Positions 48,866-58,629 of a stretch of DNA of 64,000 bases are shown one piece after another. The stretch's first letter is position 1. The number at the start of each line of letters is the position of its first letter. The stretch lies in contig NZ_CVRP01000001.1 of NCBI RefSeq assembly GCF_001261735.1, positions 124,001 to 188,000 of the forward strand, given 5' to 3'. The position numbers were made by a program, and so were the translations under genes. The notes below the pieces were generated by a model that saw nothing but the letters and a program-made list of their open reading frames with translations, searched no databases and was not told the DNA's origin. Origin of the DNA: Dysgonomonas sp. BGC7 (lineage in GTDB: Bacteria > Bacteroidota > Bacteroidia > Bacteroidales > Dysgonomonadaceae).

Positions 48866-50443
48866 ATGAAAACTAAAATAAAATATATAATCGTTCTGGT
48901 AGGGCTTTTGTCAATGAATGCTTGTAATGATTTACTTGATCTTAAGCCGATAACAGAAGAACTGGAAACTAATTACTATAAGAATGATTCGGAATGTTTT
49001 CAAGGATTAGTCTCTACTTACGATGTTTTGCAATGGGGGGCACTAAATACACCGGGTACGGGTGCCGGAAGTATTCCTTTCGAGTGGATCAGTGAAATTA
49101 TGGGAGACCGCTGTTATGCCGGTGGAGACAATGCAACTGATGCAGCTACTATGGAACATTTCAATAGAGGAACTCTTGATGGAGATCTTGTTAATGTACG
49201 CTCTCTATGGCGAAAATATTATTCGGGAATATATCGGGCTAATCTACTGCTTGAAAAGTTGCCTGATGCCAAATTTGATAAAGAATCGAACAGAGAAAGA
49301 TATGCTGCCGAAGCAAAATTCTTACGTGCTTATTTCTATTTCGACTTAGTGCGCTTGTTCGGCAATATTCCTCTTATAACCAAGACTCTTTCGAGTAGCG
49401 AATACTCACAAGCCCAAGCTGCTCCTGAGGCTGTTTATGGGCAGATAGCAACAGATTTGCAAGATGCAATATCGGTGCTTTCTCCATACAAGGAACTTCC
49501 TTCAGCCGAGCTGGGCAGAGTAACTAAGAGTGCAGCTCAAGGTCTATTGATGCGTGTATGGCTATACTATACCGGATACTATGGGCAGAGCCAACTCGGA
49601 GGAGTATCTCTTCAGAATATATTAGATATAAGCGAAGAACTGATCAATTATAGCGGTCACAAACTACTGCCTGATTATGGAGACTTATTTTCTCCATTGA
49701 ATAAGAACAATACAGAGTCTGTATTTGAAATTCAATTTTCAGAAAAATCATATCAGGGATGGGACAATAACAATAGGGAAGTAGCTGATGGTAATTTATC
49801 CGTATTGTTGTGGTCGATGCGCCTTAACCCCGGAGATAAATCTAAATATGCCGACGGATGGTCTTTTGCTCCAATATCGAAAGCATATTACGCAATATTT
49901 AGTGATGTAGACACTCGTAAAGCTGCTTCTTTTGTTGTACCTAAAAGTGAAGGAATTAATTATAAGCCAGGCTATCAGGATTCAGGAATATTCCCTCGTA
50001 AGTGGGCTGCATTAAAAGAATTTCAGACAAATAAAGGAGATGTGCGGGTAAACTATCCATACAACAATCCTGTACTTCGTTTCTCTGATATTCTGTTGAT
50101 GGCTTCCGAATTGAATTTAAAAAGTGGTGGAGATCCGGGCAAAGCTCTCAACTATTATAAAAAGGTTAGAGAGAGGGCTATGGGTGCTTCTGCGAATGTG
50201 ACCTCTGTCAATTTGGATCTTTTATATACAGAACGCGATCTGGAGTTTGCCTGTGAAGGAATTAGATATTGGGATCTCATGCGTAGAGGTATTGACTATG
50301 CAAAACAACATATCGACGAATCTGATCCAAATGGAATTTATGTACAAAGGTTTAATTATGAAGCAAAAGGTTTATTACCAATACCTACTTCGGAAATAAT
50401 CAACAGTAAATATAAACTTAAGCAGAATCCGGGTTATCTATAA
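48866..50443 (+). CDS. SusD-type glycan-binding lipoprotein
   Basis: This 525-residue lipoprotein has a lipobox (MNAC, Cys19) and the SusD/RagB blocks: LLDLKPITEELETNYYK at the N-terminus, FLRAYFYFDLVRLFGNIPL in the TPR-like core, and ERDLEFACEGIRYWDLMRRG near the C-terminus, ending KLKQNPGYL. It caps the SusC barrel and binds glucan oligosaccharide at the surface. It is 23 bp before the next lipoprotein gene in the same operon. Confidence 0.95.
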   Translation: MKTKIKYIIVLVGLLSMNACNDLLDLKPITEELETNYYKNDSECFQGLVSTYDVLQWGALNTPGTGAGSIPFEWISEIMGDRCYAGGDNATDAATMEHFNRGTLDGDLVNVRSLWRKYYSGIYRANLLLEKLPDAKFDKESNRERYAAEAKFLRAYFYFDLVRLFGNIPLITKTLSSSEYSQAQAAPEAVYGQIATDLQDAISVLSPYKELPSAELGRVTKSAAQGLLMRVWLYYTGYYGQSQLGGVSLQNILDISEELINYSGHKLLPDYGDLFSPLNKNNTESVFEIQFSEKSYQGWDNNNREVADGNLSVLLWSMRLNPGDKSKYADGWSFAPISKAYYAIFSDVDTRKAASFVVPKSEGINYKPGYQDSGIFPRKWAALKEFQTNKGDVRVNYPYNNPVLRFSDILLMASELNLKSGGDPGKALNYYKKVRERAMGASANVTSVNLDLLYTERDLEFACEGIRYWDLMRRGIDYAKQHIDESDPNGIYVQRFNYEAKGLLPIPTSEIINSKYKLKQNPGYL

Positions 50444-50466
50444 TCAATTATTAAAAGATAGAGAAA

Positions 50467-51972
50467 ATGAAAAAGATAATATCAATTATAATTATAGCCC
50501 TTTTATATGTATGGGCTTGTACTCCCGATAATCCTAGTATGGATTTTGGCTCTATACCTGACGATGGACGTATAAAAGTATTCGATGTGGCCGATGATAA
50601 TTCTTTTATGTTTGTCAATGGCTTGCAAGGGGCGGTTCTTCCCCCAAAATGGGATTTGGGAAATGGTCAGACGGCTGTAGGCGATACAGTATATGCAGGT
50701 TATGCGTTTACCGGAACTTATACTGTAACGATGACCTATTATAATGGGACAAAAGAAGTTTCCGTATCAAAGAGCATCAAAATTACACAAGATAATATGG
50801 CACTTGTGAGTGATCCTGTGTATAATATGCTTACCGGAGGAATAGATGCTCTGAATGGTAAAACATGGGTGCTAGACTCGTTGAGAACAGGGCATATACG
50901 TTTGTGGAGACGCCAGACAGGGCAGGAGTCAGATGATAAAAAAGCACCTTTATTTTATGCCGGTACAGGAATGTATGACGATGAAATAAGATTTAAGCTA
51001 TTAGGTGCAGAGTGTACTTACGAAAATCATGGACAATCGTATTCTCATGGTGGAACAATAGATGGAGTAGCTCAATACCGTATAGAACAACTGAGGCAAA
51101 TGGGTTCTGTAACCGGAGTTACGGCTTCGCCAAAAGGAGACTTTATTGTTAATTATACTCCGGGTATGCAGCCTCAAAAGTGGTCGCTCACCAAGCGAGA
51201 ATTAAACGGTAAAATGTATTACTATCTCAAACTTACAGGAGGGGCGTATATGTTTTTCTATCGAGGAAACTCTCCTTCGGATATAGAGTACCGGATAGAT
51301 TCGATTGCAGATAACTACCTGCGGGTGGTACATGCAGAAACATATCCGGCTTCTAGGGCAACAGCGAAATGGGAAGATCATTATTTACTTGTTCCAAAAG
51401 GGTATCCTATTTTGCCTGAAGTTCCGACTCAACCAGACCCTCCAAAAGAAGAAACTATAAAAGAAAATTTTGAAAGTGCATCTAAATCTTTGGCATTTAC
51501 TCTTTCCGATATGGAGTCTAATCCTTGGGGCTTGCCTTCATATTCGACTGTGAGAAATGTAAGCATGACAGAGCCAAACCCTTCAGATTCTATAGCTCGT
51601 GTAGTTAGAGGATCTGGATACAATGAGCGACTGACTCTTAGTCGTAATTATACATTCAACCTTTCTTCAAAAAATAAATTGAAAATGCAGGTCTATCTAC
51701 CGAAAACGAACAACTATGATGGAGTAAATCTTAAGCCGACAGTTTCAGTAAGCTTGGTCGATAGTAAAAATTCGGCATTGACTGTCGTGAAGACTCAAAC
51801 AATTTTATCATCTAATTATGGTAAATGGGTAGATGTTGTGTTCGATTTTTCTGATAGTTCTGCCATCACTTCTTTCAATACTTGGGTCATACAGTTTGGT
51901 GGACAGTATACAAAAGGAACAAGTGCCAGTCCTGGTATATTCTACTTTGATAATATAGAATTAGTTAATTAA
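50467..51972 (+). CDS. Surface glycan-binding lipoprotein (PKD plus CBM-like)
   Basis: This 501-residue protein has a lipoprotein signal (WAC, Cys18). Residues about 35-110 look like a PKD module (WDLGNGQTAVGDTVYAGYAFTGTYTVTM). The middle (about 130-320) is a beta-rich lipocalin-like region (LNGKTWVLDSLRTGHIRLWR). The C-terminal 150 residues form a beta-sandwich of CBM type (NFESASKSLAFTLSD to YFDNIELVN). It occupies the SusE/F or SGBP position behind SusD. It probably holds glucan at the surface. Similar proteins sit in known beta-glucan loci. Confidence 0.8.
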   Translation: MKKIISIIIIALLYVWACTPDNPSMDFGSIPDDGRIKVFDVADDNSFMFVNGLQGAVLPPKWDLGNGQTAVGDTVYAGYAFTGTYTVTMTYYNGTKEVSVSKSIKITQDNMALVSDPVYNMLTGGIDALNGKTWVLDSLRTGHIRLWRRQTGQESDDKKAPLFYAGTGMYDDEIRFKLLGAECTYENHGQSYSHGGTIDGVAQYRIEQLRQMGSVTGVTASPKGDFIVNYTPGMQPQKWSLTKRELNGKMYYYLKLTGGAYMFFYRGNSPSDIEYRIDSIADNYLRVVHAETYPASRATAKWEDHYLLVPKGYPILPEVPTQPDPPKEETIKENFESASKSLAFTLSDMESNPWGLPSYSTVRNVSMTEPNPSDSIARVVRGSGYNERLTLSRNYTFNLSSKNKLKMQVYLPKTNNYDGVNLKPTVSVSLVDSKNSALTVVKTQTILSSNYGKWVDVVFDFSDSSAITSFNTWVIQFGGQYTKGTSASPGIFYFDNIELVN

Positions 51973-51987
51973 AAAATATACATTGTA

Positions 51988-53796
51988 ATGAATTTAAAAG
52001 GGAAATTTTTATTATTGGGAATCTTATTCTGTAATCTATGGTCTTTCGGTCAGACCTCGAAAGAACTAGCTCCTCTGATCCAGAATGTTTATGATAGACA
52101 ACGCATAAGCCTCAACGGTTACTGGAACTATACCGTAGATCCTCTCGAAACCGGATATTATGACTATAGACGTCGTCCTAACCCCGATGGCTTTTTTAAA
52201 GACCATCAGGTAGATAATATTAATACATATAAAGAGTACGATTTTGATACATCTCCCGTAATGCCAATACCGGGAGATTGGAATACCTTCTCTGATAACC
52301 TGTTCTTGTATGAGGGTACTGTATGGTTCAGACAACAATTTCTTTATACTCCTAAATCGGACAATAAGGTATATTTGTATTTCGGTGCATCAAATTATGA
52401 AACAAGAGTTTATCTGAATGGAGAAAGAGTAGGTATGCACGAAGGCGGTTATACTCCTTTCAATTTTGATGTAACAGACTTTGTGAAATCAGGTAATAAT
52501 AAGTTGATTGTAAAAGTAGATAATAAACGCAGAGCAGATGCTGTACCGACTAATAACTTTGACTGGTTCAATTATGGAGGAATAACACGTGATGTAATGC
52601 TTGTAGAAGTTCCGCAGACTTTTATTCAGTCTTATAAAGTTCAGTTGAAAAAAGGAACATCCAATATTTTGGAAGTAAAAGCTCAAATGTCTGAGAAAAT
52701 GGCAGGACAATCTGTGTATATAGAAATTCCCGAACTCAAGATAAAACAGACTATAACAACGGATGCCTCGGGTCTTGCTACAACAGAAGTAAAAGCTAAT
52801 CCTGCGCTGTGGTCTCCGCAATCGCCCAAACTATATGCCGTAAAAATCGTATCAGGTAAAGATGCTGTAAACGATGAGATCGGATTTAGAACGATTGAGA
52901 CTCGTGGGCGGGAAATTTTGCTGAATGGGAAATCTATTTTTCTGAAGGGTATAAGTATTCATGAAGAAGCAGCTTTCCGCAACGGACGTATTTTTAGCGA
53001 GGATGAAGATCTTACGTTGTTGAACTGGGCTAAAGAATTAGGGTGTAACTATGTACGTCTGGCGCATTATCCGCACAACGAGCAAATGGTACGTTTGGCA
53101 GAAAAAATGGGCTTGTTAGTATGGTCAGAAATACCTGTCTACTGGACAATTCACTGGGAAAAAGATTATGTATATGCAAATGCACTTAATCAATTAGATG
53201 AAATGATAGAGCGCGATCAAAACAGGGCTAATGTCTTTGTTTGGTCTATTGCAAATGAAACACCTCATGGAGATGCTCGTGATAAGTTTTTGTCATCATT
53301 GGCTAAATATGCTCGCGAAAAAGATGATACTCGTCTGATAAGTATGGCTATGGAGCGTAATGATAAATCGAAAGAAGTACTTTCTATAAAAGATAATATG
53401 AGCAACTATGTTGACATTGTCAGTGTCAATCAATATGTGGGTTGGTACGATGGTACTAATGAAAAGCTGGATCGTGTAAGATGGGAGGTTGATTATGATA
53501 AGCCGTTGATGATAAGTGAATTTGGCGGAGAGGCTGTAGCAGGCTACCACGGAGATGCAAGTCAGATATGGACAGAAGAATATCAGGCGGAACTATATCG
53601 TAAGACTCTGAATATGGTAGATGAAAGAATGGGCTATGTTGCCGGTATTTCTCCATGGATACTGAAAGATTTCAGGTCATCGAGACGTCTATTGCCTAAT
53701 ATTCAGGATGGCTTTAACCGCAAGGGTATTATCTCCGATAGAGGTGATCGCAAGCAAGCTTTTTTTATACTGCAAGAGTGGTTCAAGAAAAAATAA
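51988..53796 (+). CDS. Glycoside hydrolase family 2
   Basis: This 602-residue protein has a signal peptide (about residues 1-21), a sugar-binding jelly-roll (about 40-205, with LYFGASNYETRVYLNGERVGMHEGGYTPF), an Ig-like middle domain (about 205-300) and the TIM barrel. The catalytic acid/base is E424 (WSIANETPHGD), and the nucleophile is E511 (MISEFGGE). The length and order match beta-glucuronidase-type GH2 enzymes rather than the longer LacZ type. The precise sugar (glucuronide, galactoside or another) cannot be read. GH2 is not a standard partner for plain beta-1,3-glucan. Confidence 0.9.
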   Translation: MNLKGKFLLLGILFCNLWSFGQTSKELAPLIQNVYDRQRISLNGYWNYTVDPLETGYYDYRRRPNPDGFFKDHQVDNINTYKEYDFDTSPVMPIPGDWNTFSDNLFLYEGTVWFRQQFLYTPKSDNKVYLYFGASNYETRVYLNGERVGMHEGGYTPFNFDVTDFVKSGNNKLIVKVDNKRRADAVPTNNFDWFNYGGITRDVMLVEVPQTFIQSYKVQLKKGTSNILEVKAQMSEKMAGQSVYIEIPELKIKQTITTDASGLATTEVKANPALWSPQSPKLYAVKIVSGKDAVNDEIGFRTIETRGREILLNGKSIFLKGISIHEEAAFRNGRIFSEDEDLTLLNWAKELGCNYVRLAHYPHNEQMVRLAEKMGLLVWSEIPVYWTIHWEKDYVYANALNQLDEMIERDQNRANVFVWSIANETPHGDARDKFLSSLAKYAREKDDTRLISMAMERNDKSKEVLSIKDNMSNYVDIVSVNQYVGWYDGTNEKLDRVRWEVDYDKPLMISEFGGEAVAGYHGDASQIWTEEYQAELYRKTLNMVDERMGYVAGISPWILKDFRSSRRLLPNIQDGFNRKGIISDRGDRKQAFFILQEWFKKK

Positions 53797-53810
53797 AGAC
53801 TATAGCAGGT

Positions 53811-56039
53811 ATGAATAAAATTATTATATTTCTTCTTTTCTTTTTCTGTATTTTCTCTATAAATGCTCAACAACAAAATGTTGAAAAGAGAGTTGATGAG
53901 TTACTGTCTAGAATGACTCTTGAAGAAAAGATCGGACAGATGAATCAACTCAACTACAGTAAAGGAGAAAGAGTAAGTTTAACTTCCAGAGTGGAAAGAG
54001 GGGAGGTTGGTTCTTTGTTGAATATAACTGATCCTATAGCTATAAATGAAATACAAAAAGCGGCTATGGAAAAAAGCCGCTTAGGTATTCCTCTTATTAT
54101 AGGGCGAGATATAATACATGGCTTTAAGACAATATTTCCTATACCATTGGGACAAGCTGCGTCATTCGATCCGGAGTTAGTCGAAAACGGTGCACGTATT
54201 GCTGCCATAGAAGCTCGTTCTATTGGGATAAACTGGACATTTGCTCCCATGCTCGATATCTCCCGTGATGCCCGTTGGGGGCGGATAGCCGAAAGTTTGG
54301 GAGAAGACCCGTATTTGAGCGGACAGTTGGGGGCTGCTATGGTTAAGGGTTTTCAAGGAAATGGAAATTTATCAGATAGTAATGCAATTGCTGCCTGCGT
54401 AAAGCACTTTGTCGGATATGGAGCATCTGAAGGCGGACGTGATTATAACAGTACTAATATACCCCCTCATTTGATGAGGAATACATATTTGCCTCCATTT
54501 CGTGCTGCTATCGAAGCCGGAGCTGCTACTCTGATGACATCCTTCAACGATAATGATGGTATACCCGCATCCGGCAACGATTATATATTGAAGACTATTT
54601 TGAGAAAAGAATGGATTTTTGATGGTTTTGTTGTATCAGATTGGGCATCGATGACCGAAATGATAGCTCATGGTTATGCCAAAGATTCTAAGCAGGTATC
54701 AGAAATATCAGCCAACGCCGGAGTAGATATGGAGATGGTAAGCGGTTCTTACATTAAACATCTGGCCGGATTGGTAAAAGATGGAAAGGTGTCTATAGAT
54801 GTGGTAGATGGTGCAGTGCGTAATATTCTTCGTGTGAAATTCAGAATGGGATTGTTTGAGAATCCATATGTAGATGTAGAAAGGCAATCGGTGTTATATG
54901 CCGAGAATCATTTGAAGGCTGCTCGTCAGGCTGCGATAGAGTCGGCAATATTGTTGAAAAATGATAATGGTCTTTTACCTTTAGCGGAGAATAAGAAGAT
55001 AGCAATTATAGGGCCATTGGCAGATGCTCCGCATGATCAGATGGGTACGTGGGTATTTGATGGGGATAAGAATTATACTGTTACTCCTCTCACTGCTTTA
55101 AAGCGTGAATATAGCCATGTCAACTATCTGTATGAGCCTGCATTAAAATACTCTCGGGATAAAAATACCTCGGAATTTGATAAAGCAAAGGCGGCGGCAG
55201 CATCGGCAGATGTTGCGGTTGTGTTTCTTGGAGAAGAAGCTATCCTATCGGGAGAGGCTCACTCTTTGTCTAACATCGATCTGATAGGAGTACAGTCTGA
55301 TTTGCTCAGGGCTGTAAAAAGTGCGGGTAAACCTGTTGTATTAGTTATTGTGGCAGGGCGTCCATTGACTATTGAGCGAGATCTTCCTTTTGCCGATGCA
55401 GTCTTGTACAATTTTCATCCCGGTACGATGGGAGGACCTGCTATTCTTGACCTTATATTCGGCAAAGCAAACCCAGGTGGAAAACTACCTGTAACGTTTG
55501 TAAGAGAGGTGGGACAAATACCCATGTATTACAATCACAACAATACAGGGCGTCCTGCTCCTGATAAGGTTATGACCTTAGATGATATATCTTTAGAAGC
55601 TCCGCAAACATCGCTGGGTAATACATCTTTCTATCTGGATTCGGGTAAGGATCCTTTATATCCGTTTGGATATGGGCTCTCTTATAGTAAATTCGATTAC
55701 TCAGATCTGCACTTGTCATCCGGTAGCATTGCTTTGGGGGGAACTTTAACAGTAAAAGCTACTATACAGAACACAAGTAAAATAGACGGAACAGAGGTTG
55801 TGCAGCTTTATATTCAAGACTTAGTAGGCTCTATAGTTCGTCCTGTCAAAGAGTTGAAAGGATTTCAGCGTATATCACTGAAAGCAGGGGAGAGTAAAAT
55901 TGTCGAATTCAGATTAACTACAGATGATCTGGCTTTCTATGGTCGCGATCTGGAGAAAAAGGCTGAAGCCGGTGATTTCAAACTTTGGGTTGGCGGAAGC
56001 AGCAAAGAAGGTCTTATGACAAAATTTAAGATCGAATAA
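53811..56039 (+). CDS. Glycoside hydrolase family 3 beta-glucosidase
   Basis: The start at ATG 53811 (742 residues) gives a clean signal peptide. Earlier in-frame codons overlap the GH2 gene. The N-terminal TIM barrel carries the nucleophile Asp in FVVSDWASM (D277), with the substrate-binding KHFVGYGASEGGRDYN segment before it. The second domain (about 380-600) and an Fn3-like C-terminal domain (about 665-735) complete the standard three-domain GH3. It should release glucose from short beta-linked oligosaccharides in the periplasm. It follows GH2 with 14 bp between. Confidence 0.95.
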   Translation: MNKIIIFLLFFFCIFSINAQQQNVEKRVDELLSRMTLEEKIGQMNQLNYSKGERVSLTSRVERGEVGSLLNITDPIAINEIQKAAMEKSRLGIPLIIGRDIIHGFKTIFPIPLGQAASFDPELVENGARIAAIEARSIGINWTFAPMLDISRDARWGRIAESLGEDPYLSGQLGAAMVKGFQGNGNLSDSNAIAACVKHFVGYGASEGGRDYNSTNIPPHLMRNTYLPPFRAAIEAGAATLMTSFNDNDGIPASGNDYILKTILRKEWIFDGFVVSDWASMTEMIAHGYAKDSKQVSEISANAGVDMEMVSGSYIKHLAGLVKDGKVSIDVVDGAVRNILRVKFRMGLFENPYVDVERQSVLYAENHLKAARQAAIESAILLKNDNGLLPLAENKKIAIIGPLADAPHDQMGTWVFDGDKNYTVTPLTALKREYSHVNYLYEPALKYSRDKNTSEFDKAKAAAASADVAVVFLGEEAILSGEAHSLSNIDLIGVQSDLLRAVKSAGKPVVLVIVAGRPLTIERDLPFADAVLYNFHPGTMGGPAILDLIFGKANPGGKLPVTFVREVGQIPMYYNHNNTGRPAPDKVMTLDDISLEAPQTSLGNTSFYLDSGKDPLYPFGYGLSYSKFDYSDLHLSSGSIALGGTLTVKATIQNTSKIDGTEVVQLYIQDLVGSIVRPVKELKGFQRISLKAGESKIVEFRLTTDDLAFYGRDLEKKAEAGDFKLWVGGSSKEGLMTKFKIE

Positions 56040-56084
56040 ACTTTTACTGAAAGATAACAGAACTTTATCTATAAAATGGCTCTC

Positions 56085-56322
56085 CAAACTCCCGTAGGGA
56101 GGCTTAGGCGAAGTAGAGATGATTAAATAATTACAATTGAAAAAGCAGATAAAAACTGTACAAGTTTGTCAGGTTTTAGTTAAAATAGCCCCACCAACCT
56201 CCCCGAAGGGAGGCTAGGGCAAAGCCAGGAGAATTGATGATATTGATCAATCAACAGTTAGCACAGGAGCAATGAATTGATAGCGTCAACAGTTTCTCCC
56301 CTCTGGGGGAGACAAAGAGGGG
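56085..56322. repeat. Three GC-rich hairpin sequences between GH3 and GH5
   Basis: Short stems ctcccgtagggag (near 56088), cctccccgaagggagg (near 56198) and ctcccctctgggggag (near 56296) occur in an otherwise AT-rich gap. Sequence around them (gcttaggcgaag, gctagggcaaag, gacaaagagg) is related between copies. They look like small dispersed intergenic repeats and may also act as RNA stems after GH3. Confidence 0.55.
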
Positions 56323-56359
56323 CTCAAAGTGTACAAGTTTGTCAGGTTTTAGTTAAAAT
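56157..56359. repeat. Pair of identical 30-bp direct repeats
   Basis: The 30-nt sequence starting tgtacaagtttgtcaggttt is found exactly at 56157-56186 and 56330-56359, 143 bp apart. The segment between them contains two of the three GC-rich hairpins. This could be a duplicated repeat unit or the trace of a recombination event. Confidence 0.85.
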
Positions 56360-56435
56360 TATAGTTGAAAGCAACTGGTCAAGTCGTTGTTTTGGATAAA
56401 GATTGACTACTGATCGGTATAATTAATTAGATAGA

Positions 56436-57677
56436 ATGAGAAGAATATTGTTTTTATTGATACCCTTAGCACTTATTGTTTTGAGTTCTCATGTATTGAA
56501 CCCTCAGAACGATAAGTTTATAAAAGTAAAAGATCAAAATCTGGTTATGCCGGATGGCAGCAAATTTTTTATCAGGGGTATTAATTTAGGTAATTGGTTG
56601 AATCCGGAAGGATATATGTTCTTTTTTAAGGATGTAAATTCATATCGCTTGATAAACGATGCCTTTTGTGAGATGGTAGGCCCTGACTTTACAAATTGGT
56701 TCTGGGAGGAGTTTCGGAATAATTATATTACGCATGAAGATATAAAATACATTAAACAAACTGGAATGAATTCGGTGAGAGTTCCTTTTCATTATAAATT
56801 ATTTACCGACGATAACTATATGGGCAAGAATACAGGTAAGATCGGTTTTGAAATTTTTGACCGTTTACTCGATTGGTGCCGTCAAGAGGGCTTGTATGTG
56901 ATTCTTGATATGCATGTAGCACCGGGAGGACAGACAGGAGACAACATCGATGACAGTTATGGCTATCCATGGCTTTTTGAAAGCGAGGAAAGTAAAGAGC
57001 TTTTTTGTAATATTTGGAAACAAATAGCTACCCGATATGCTGACGACCCTATTGTGTTAGGCTATGATCTTGTAAATGAACCTATAGCTCATTATTTTAA
57101 ATCGGATTATGATAAGTTGAATACTGCACTCGAGCCTTTATATAAGAGATGTGTAGATTCAATACGTACTGTAGACCGAAATCATATAGTATTGTTGGGA
57201 GGAGCGCAATGGAACAGTAATTTTAAAGTATTTACAGATTCAAAATTTGACAATAATATGATGTATACCTGTCATCGATATAAATGTGATATATTGAAAT
57301 CAAGTATTCAGGATTTGATAAGCTTTCGAGATAGTGTCAACCTGCCTATGTATATGGGCGAGACAGGAGAGAACACGGATGAATGGGTTGGAGGTTTCAG
57401 GCGTTTGTTGGAAGATAATAATATAGGATGGCATTTTTGGCCTTACAAAAAAATGGCAACAAGGGCATGTATGACAATTATTCCAACTCCTGAGAATTGG
57501 GATGTAATCGTTGAATATACAAAAGCAGACAGAAGCAGTTATGCGAAAATACGTGAAGCACGTCCAAATCCGGAAACAGTGAGGAAAGCAATGACTGAGT
57601 TACTGAATAATATGAAATTTCGTAATTGTATTCAAAATAATGGATATACCAAAGCTTTAGGTATGTCTGTAAATTAG
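56436..57677 (+). CDS. Glycoside hydrolase family 5, exo-beta-1,3-glucanase-like
   Basis: This 413-residue protein has a signal-like N-terminus (about residues 1-20) and a single TIM barrel. The family motifs are FIRGINLGNWLNPEGY, NSVRVPFHY, LVNEP with the acid/base E215, and MGETGE with the nucleophile E309. The opening LGNWL motif is typical of the GH5 branch that contains yeast-type exo-1,3-glucanases. It is the last gene of the locus, after a 396-nt gap with repeats, so it may be a separate unit. It probably acts on beta-1,3-glucan oligosaccharides. Confidence 0.88.
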   Translation: MRRILFLLIPLALIVLSSHVLNPQNDKFIKVKDQNLVMPDGSKFFIRGINLGNWLNPEGYMFFFKDVNSYRLINDAFCEMVGPDFTNWFWEEFRNNYITHEDIKYIKQTGMNSVRVPFHYKLFTDDNYMGKNTGKIGFEIFDRLLDWCRQEGLYVILDMHVAPGGQTGDNIDDSYGYPWLFESEESKELFCNIWKQIATRYADDPIVLGYDLVNEPIAHYFKSDYDKLNTALEPLYKRCVDSIRTVDRNHIVLLGGAQWNSNFKVFTDSKFDNNMMYTCHRYKCDILKSSIQDLISFRDSVNLPMYMGETGENTDEWVGGFRRLLEDNNIGWHFWPYKKMATRACMTIIPTPENWDVIVEYTKADRSSYAKIREARPNPETVRKAMTELLNNMKFRNCIQNNGYTKALGMSVN

Positions 57678-57693
57678 ATTTGTGGGTAGTTTA

Positions 57694-57724
57694 AAAAGAG
57701 AGTCAGCAAAGGGCTCTCTTTTCT
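57694..57724 (+). terminator. Terminator after GH5
   Basis: Arms aaaagagag (57694-57702) and ctctctttt (57714-57722) form a stem with an 11-nt loop, rich in T at the end. It closes the glucan locus. Confidence 0.7.
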
Positions 57725-57737
57725 TTCTGTAATTATA

Positions 57738-58210
57738 TCAACTGCTTTTTCTATAAGCGATAATTGCTTACAAGTTAAACGCTATTGCAAACCCGCATAA
57801 GGCAAAGAGCTGAGGTAACAAGTCCATTATACTACTTCCTTTGAGATAGATCTCATTACCTGTATGAAGCAGTTTAATGAATTTATCTTTGTTATTATTT
57901 GTGCCCACTCAGGCATACTTGTAATTGGAGTATACAAGCCGCTCAATAAGATGAGAATAAGCATAAAGAAGAACATTACAAACATTGCTTGTTGCATAGT
58001 GTTCGAATAGTTGGAAATAACCAATCCTAATCTTGACACTACAAGAATATTAACAGCAGCATATAAGTAGATCGTTAGCAAGCTACCTGATGGTATAAGC
58101 CCATAAATAAGCATTGCCATTGCAAAATCTATACTTTTCATAGCCTCGCTATTCGGAGAAGAAATATCTTCGAGTATGAAATATCCCGAAGCTATTGTTT
58201 TATTCATCAA
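57738..58210 (-). pseudogene. Remnant of an ABC-2 type permease
   Basis: The minus-strand frame 58210-57827 encodes a 127-residue piece with three hydrophobic segments and the typical ABC-2 permease block AMFVMFFFMLILILLSGLYTPITSMPEWAQ. It corresponds to the C-terminal third of a permease of about 370 to 410 residues. After its stop, a second frame continues the family's end (MDLLPQLFALCGFAIAFNL, a stop at 57768-57770, then AIIAYRKSS). So it has lost the N-terminal two thirds and carries a frameshift and a stop. No ATPase partner is next to it. Confidence 0.8.
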
Positions 58211-58629
58211 ATGTTCCGAAAAATATCTCTAAAAGAAAAAGAAATATTACAATTTTTCATTCCTAATAATTTAAGGAGTTATGTTATTTGTGTTAAATTG
58301 GTCTTCCGTTCGCTGAGATGTTGGTGTTTTGTCTAGGTTGTTTGTGTTTGTGAGTTGCTTGTTGTTGATATTTATGACGAAATGATATAAAGGGTAGTCC
58401 TAGATTCTTTTGCCTCTATCGTATATTTATTATACTTTTGTTATCAAAAGATTGTTGATCTTTATACCCTATAACTAATCTGTGATTAGATATAGAGAGT
58501 AATAAATAAAGAATTTATATATCTTTATTACAAACAAGGCGCATATATGTGTCTTTGTACTAATACCAAAGCTCTACAGAGCTAAATATAATATCTAATA
58601 ACTAGAAAAATAGAGTAAAATTGGTTAAT
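58211..58629. other. Intergenic region before the sigma factor
   Basis: This 419-nt AT-rich gap has no gene. Around 58446-58466 and 58470-58490 there are short hairpins (aaagat/atcttt and ctaatc/gattag). It holds the promoter of the sigma-factor gene, but no element matched the consensus fully. Confidence 0.4.

Noticed and set aside
53778-53810. Earlier start for the GH3 gene and earlier start for the GH128 gene at 41855
   Set aside because: Both would overlap the upstream genes and place the signal peptide inside the protein. The ATGs at 53811 and 41987 give normal signal peptides.
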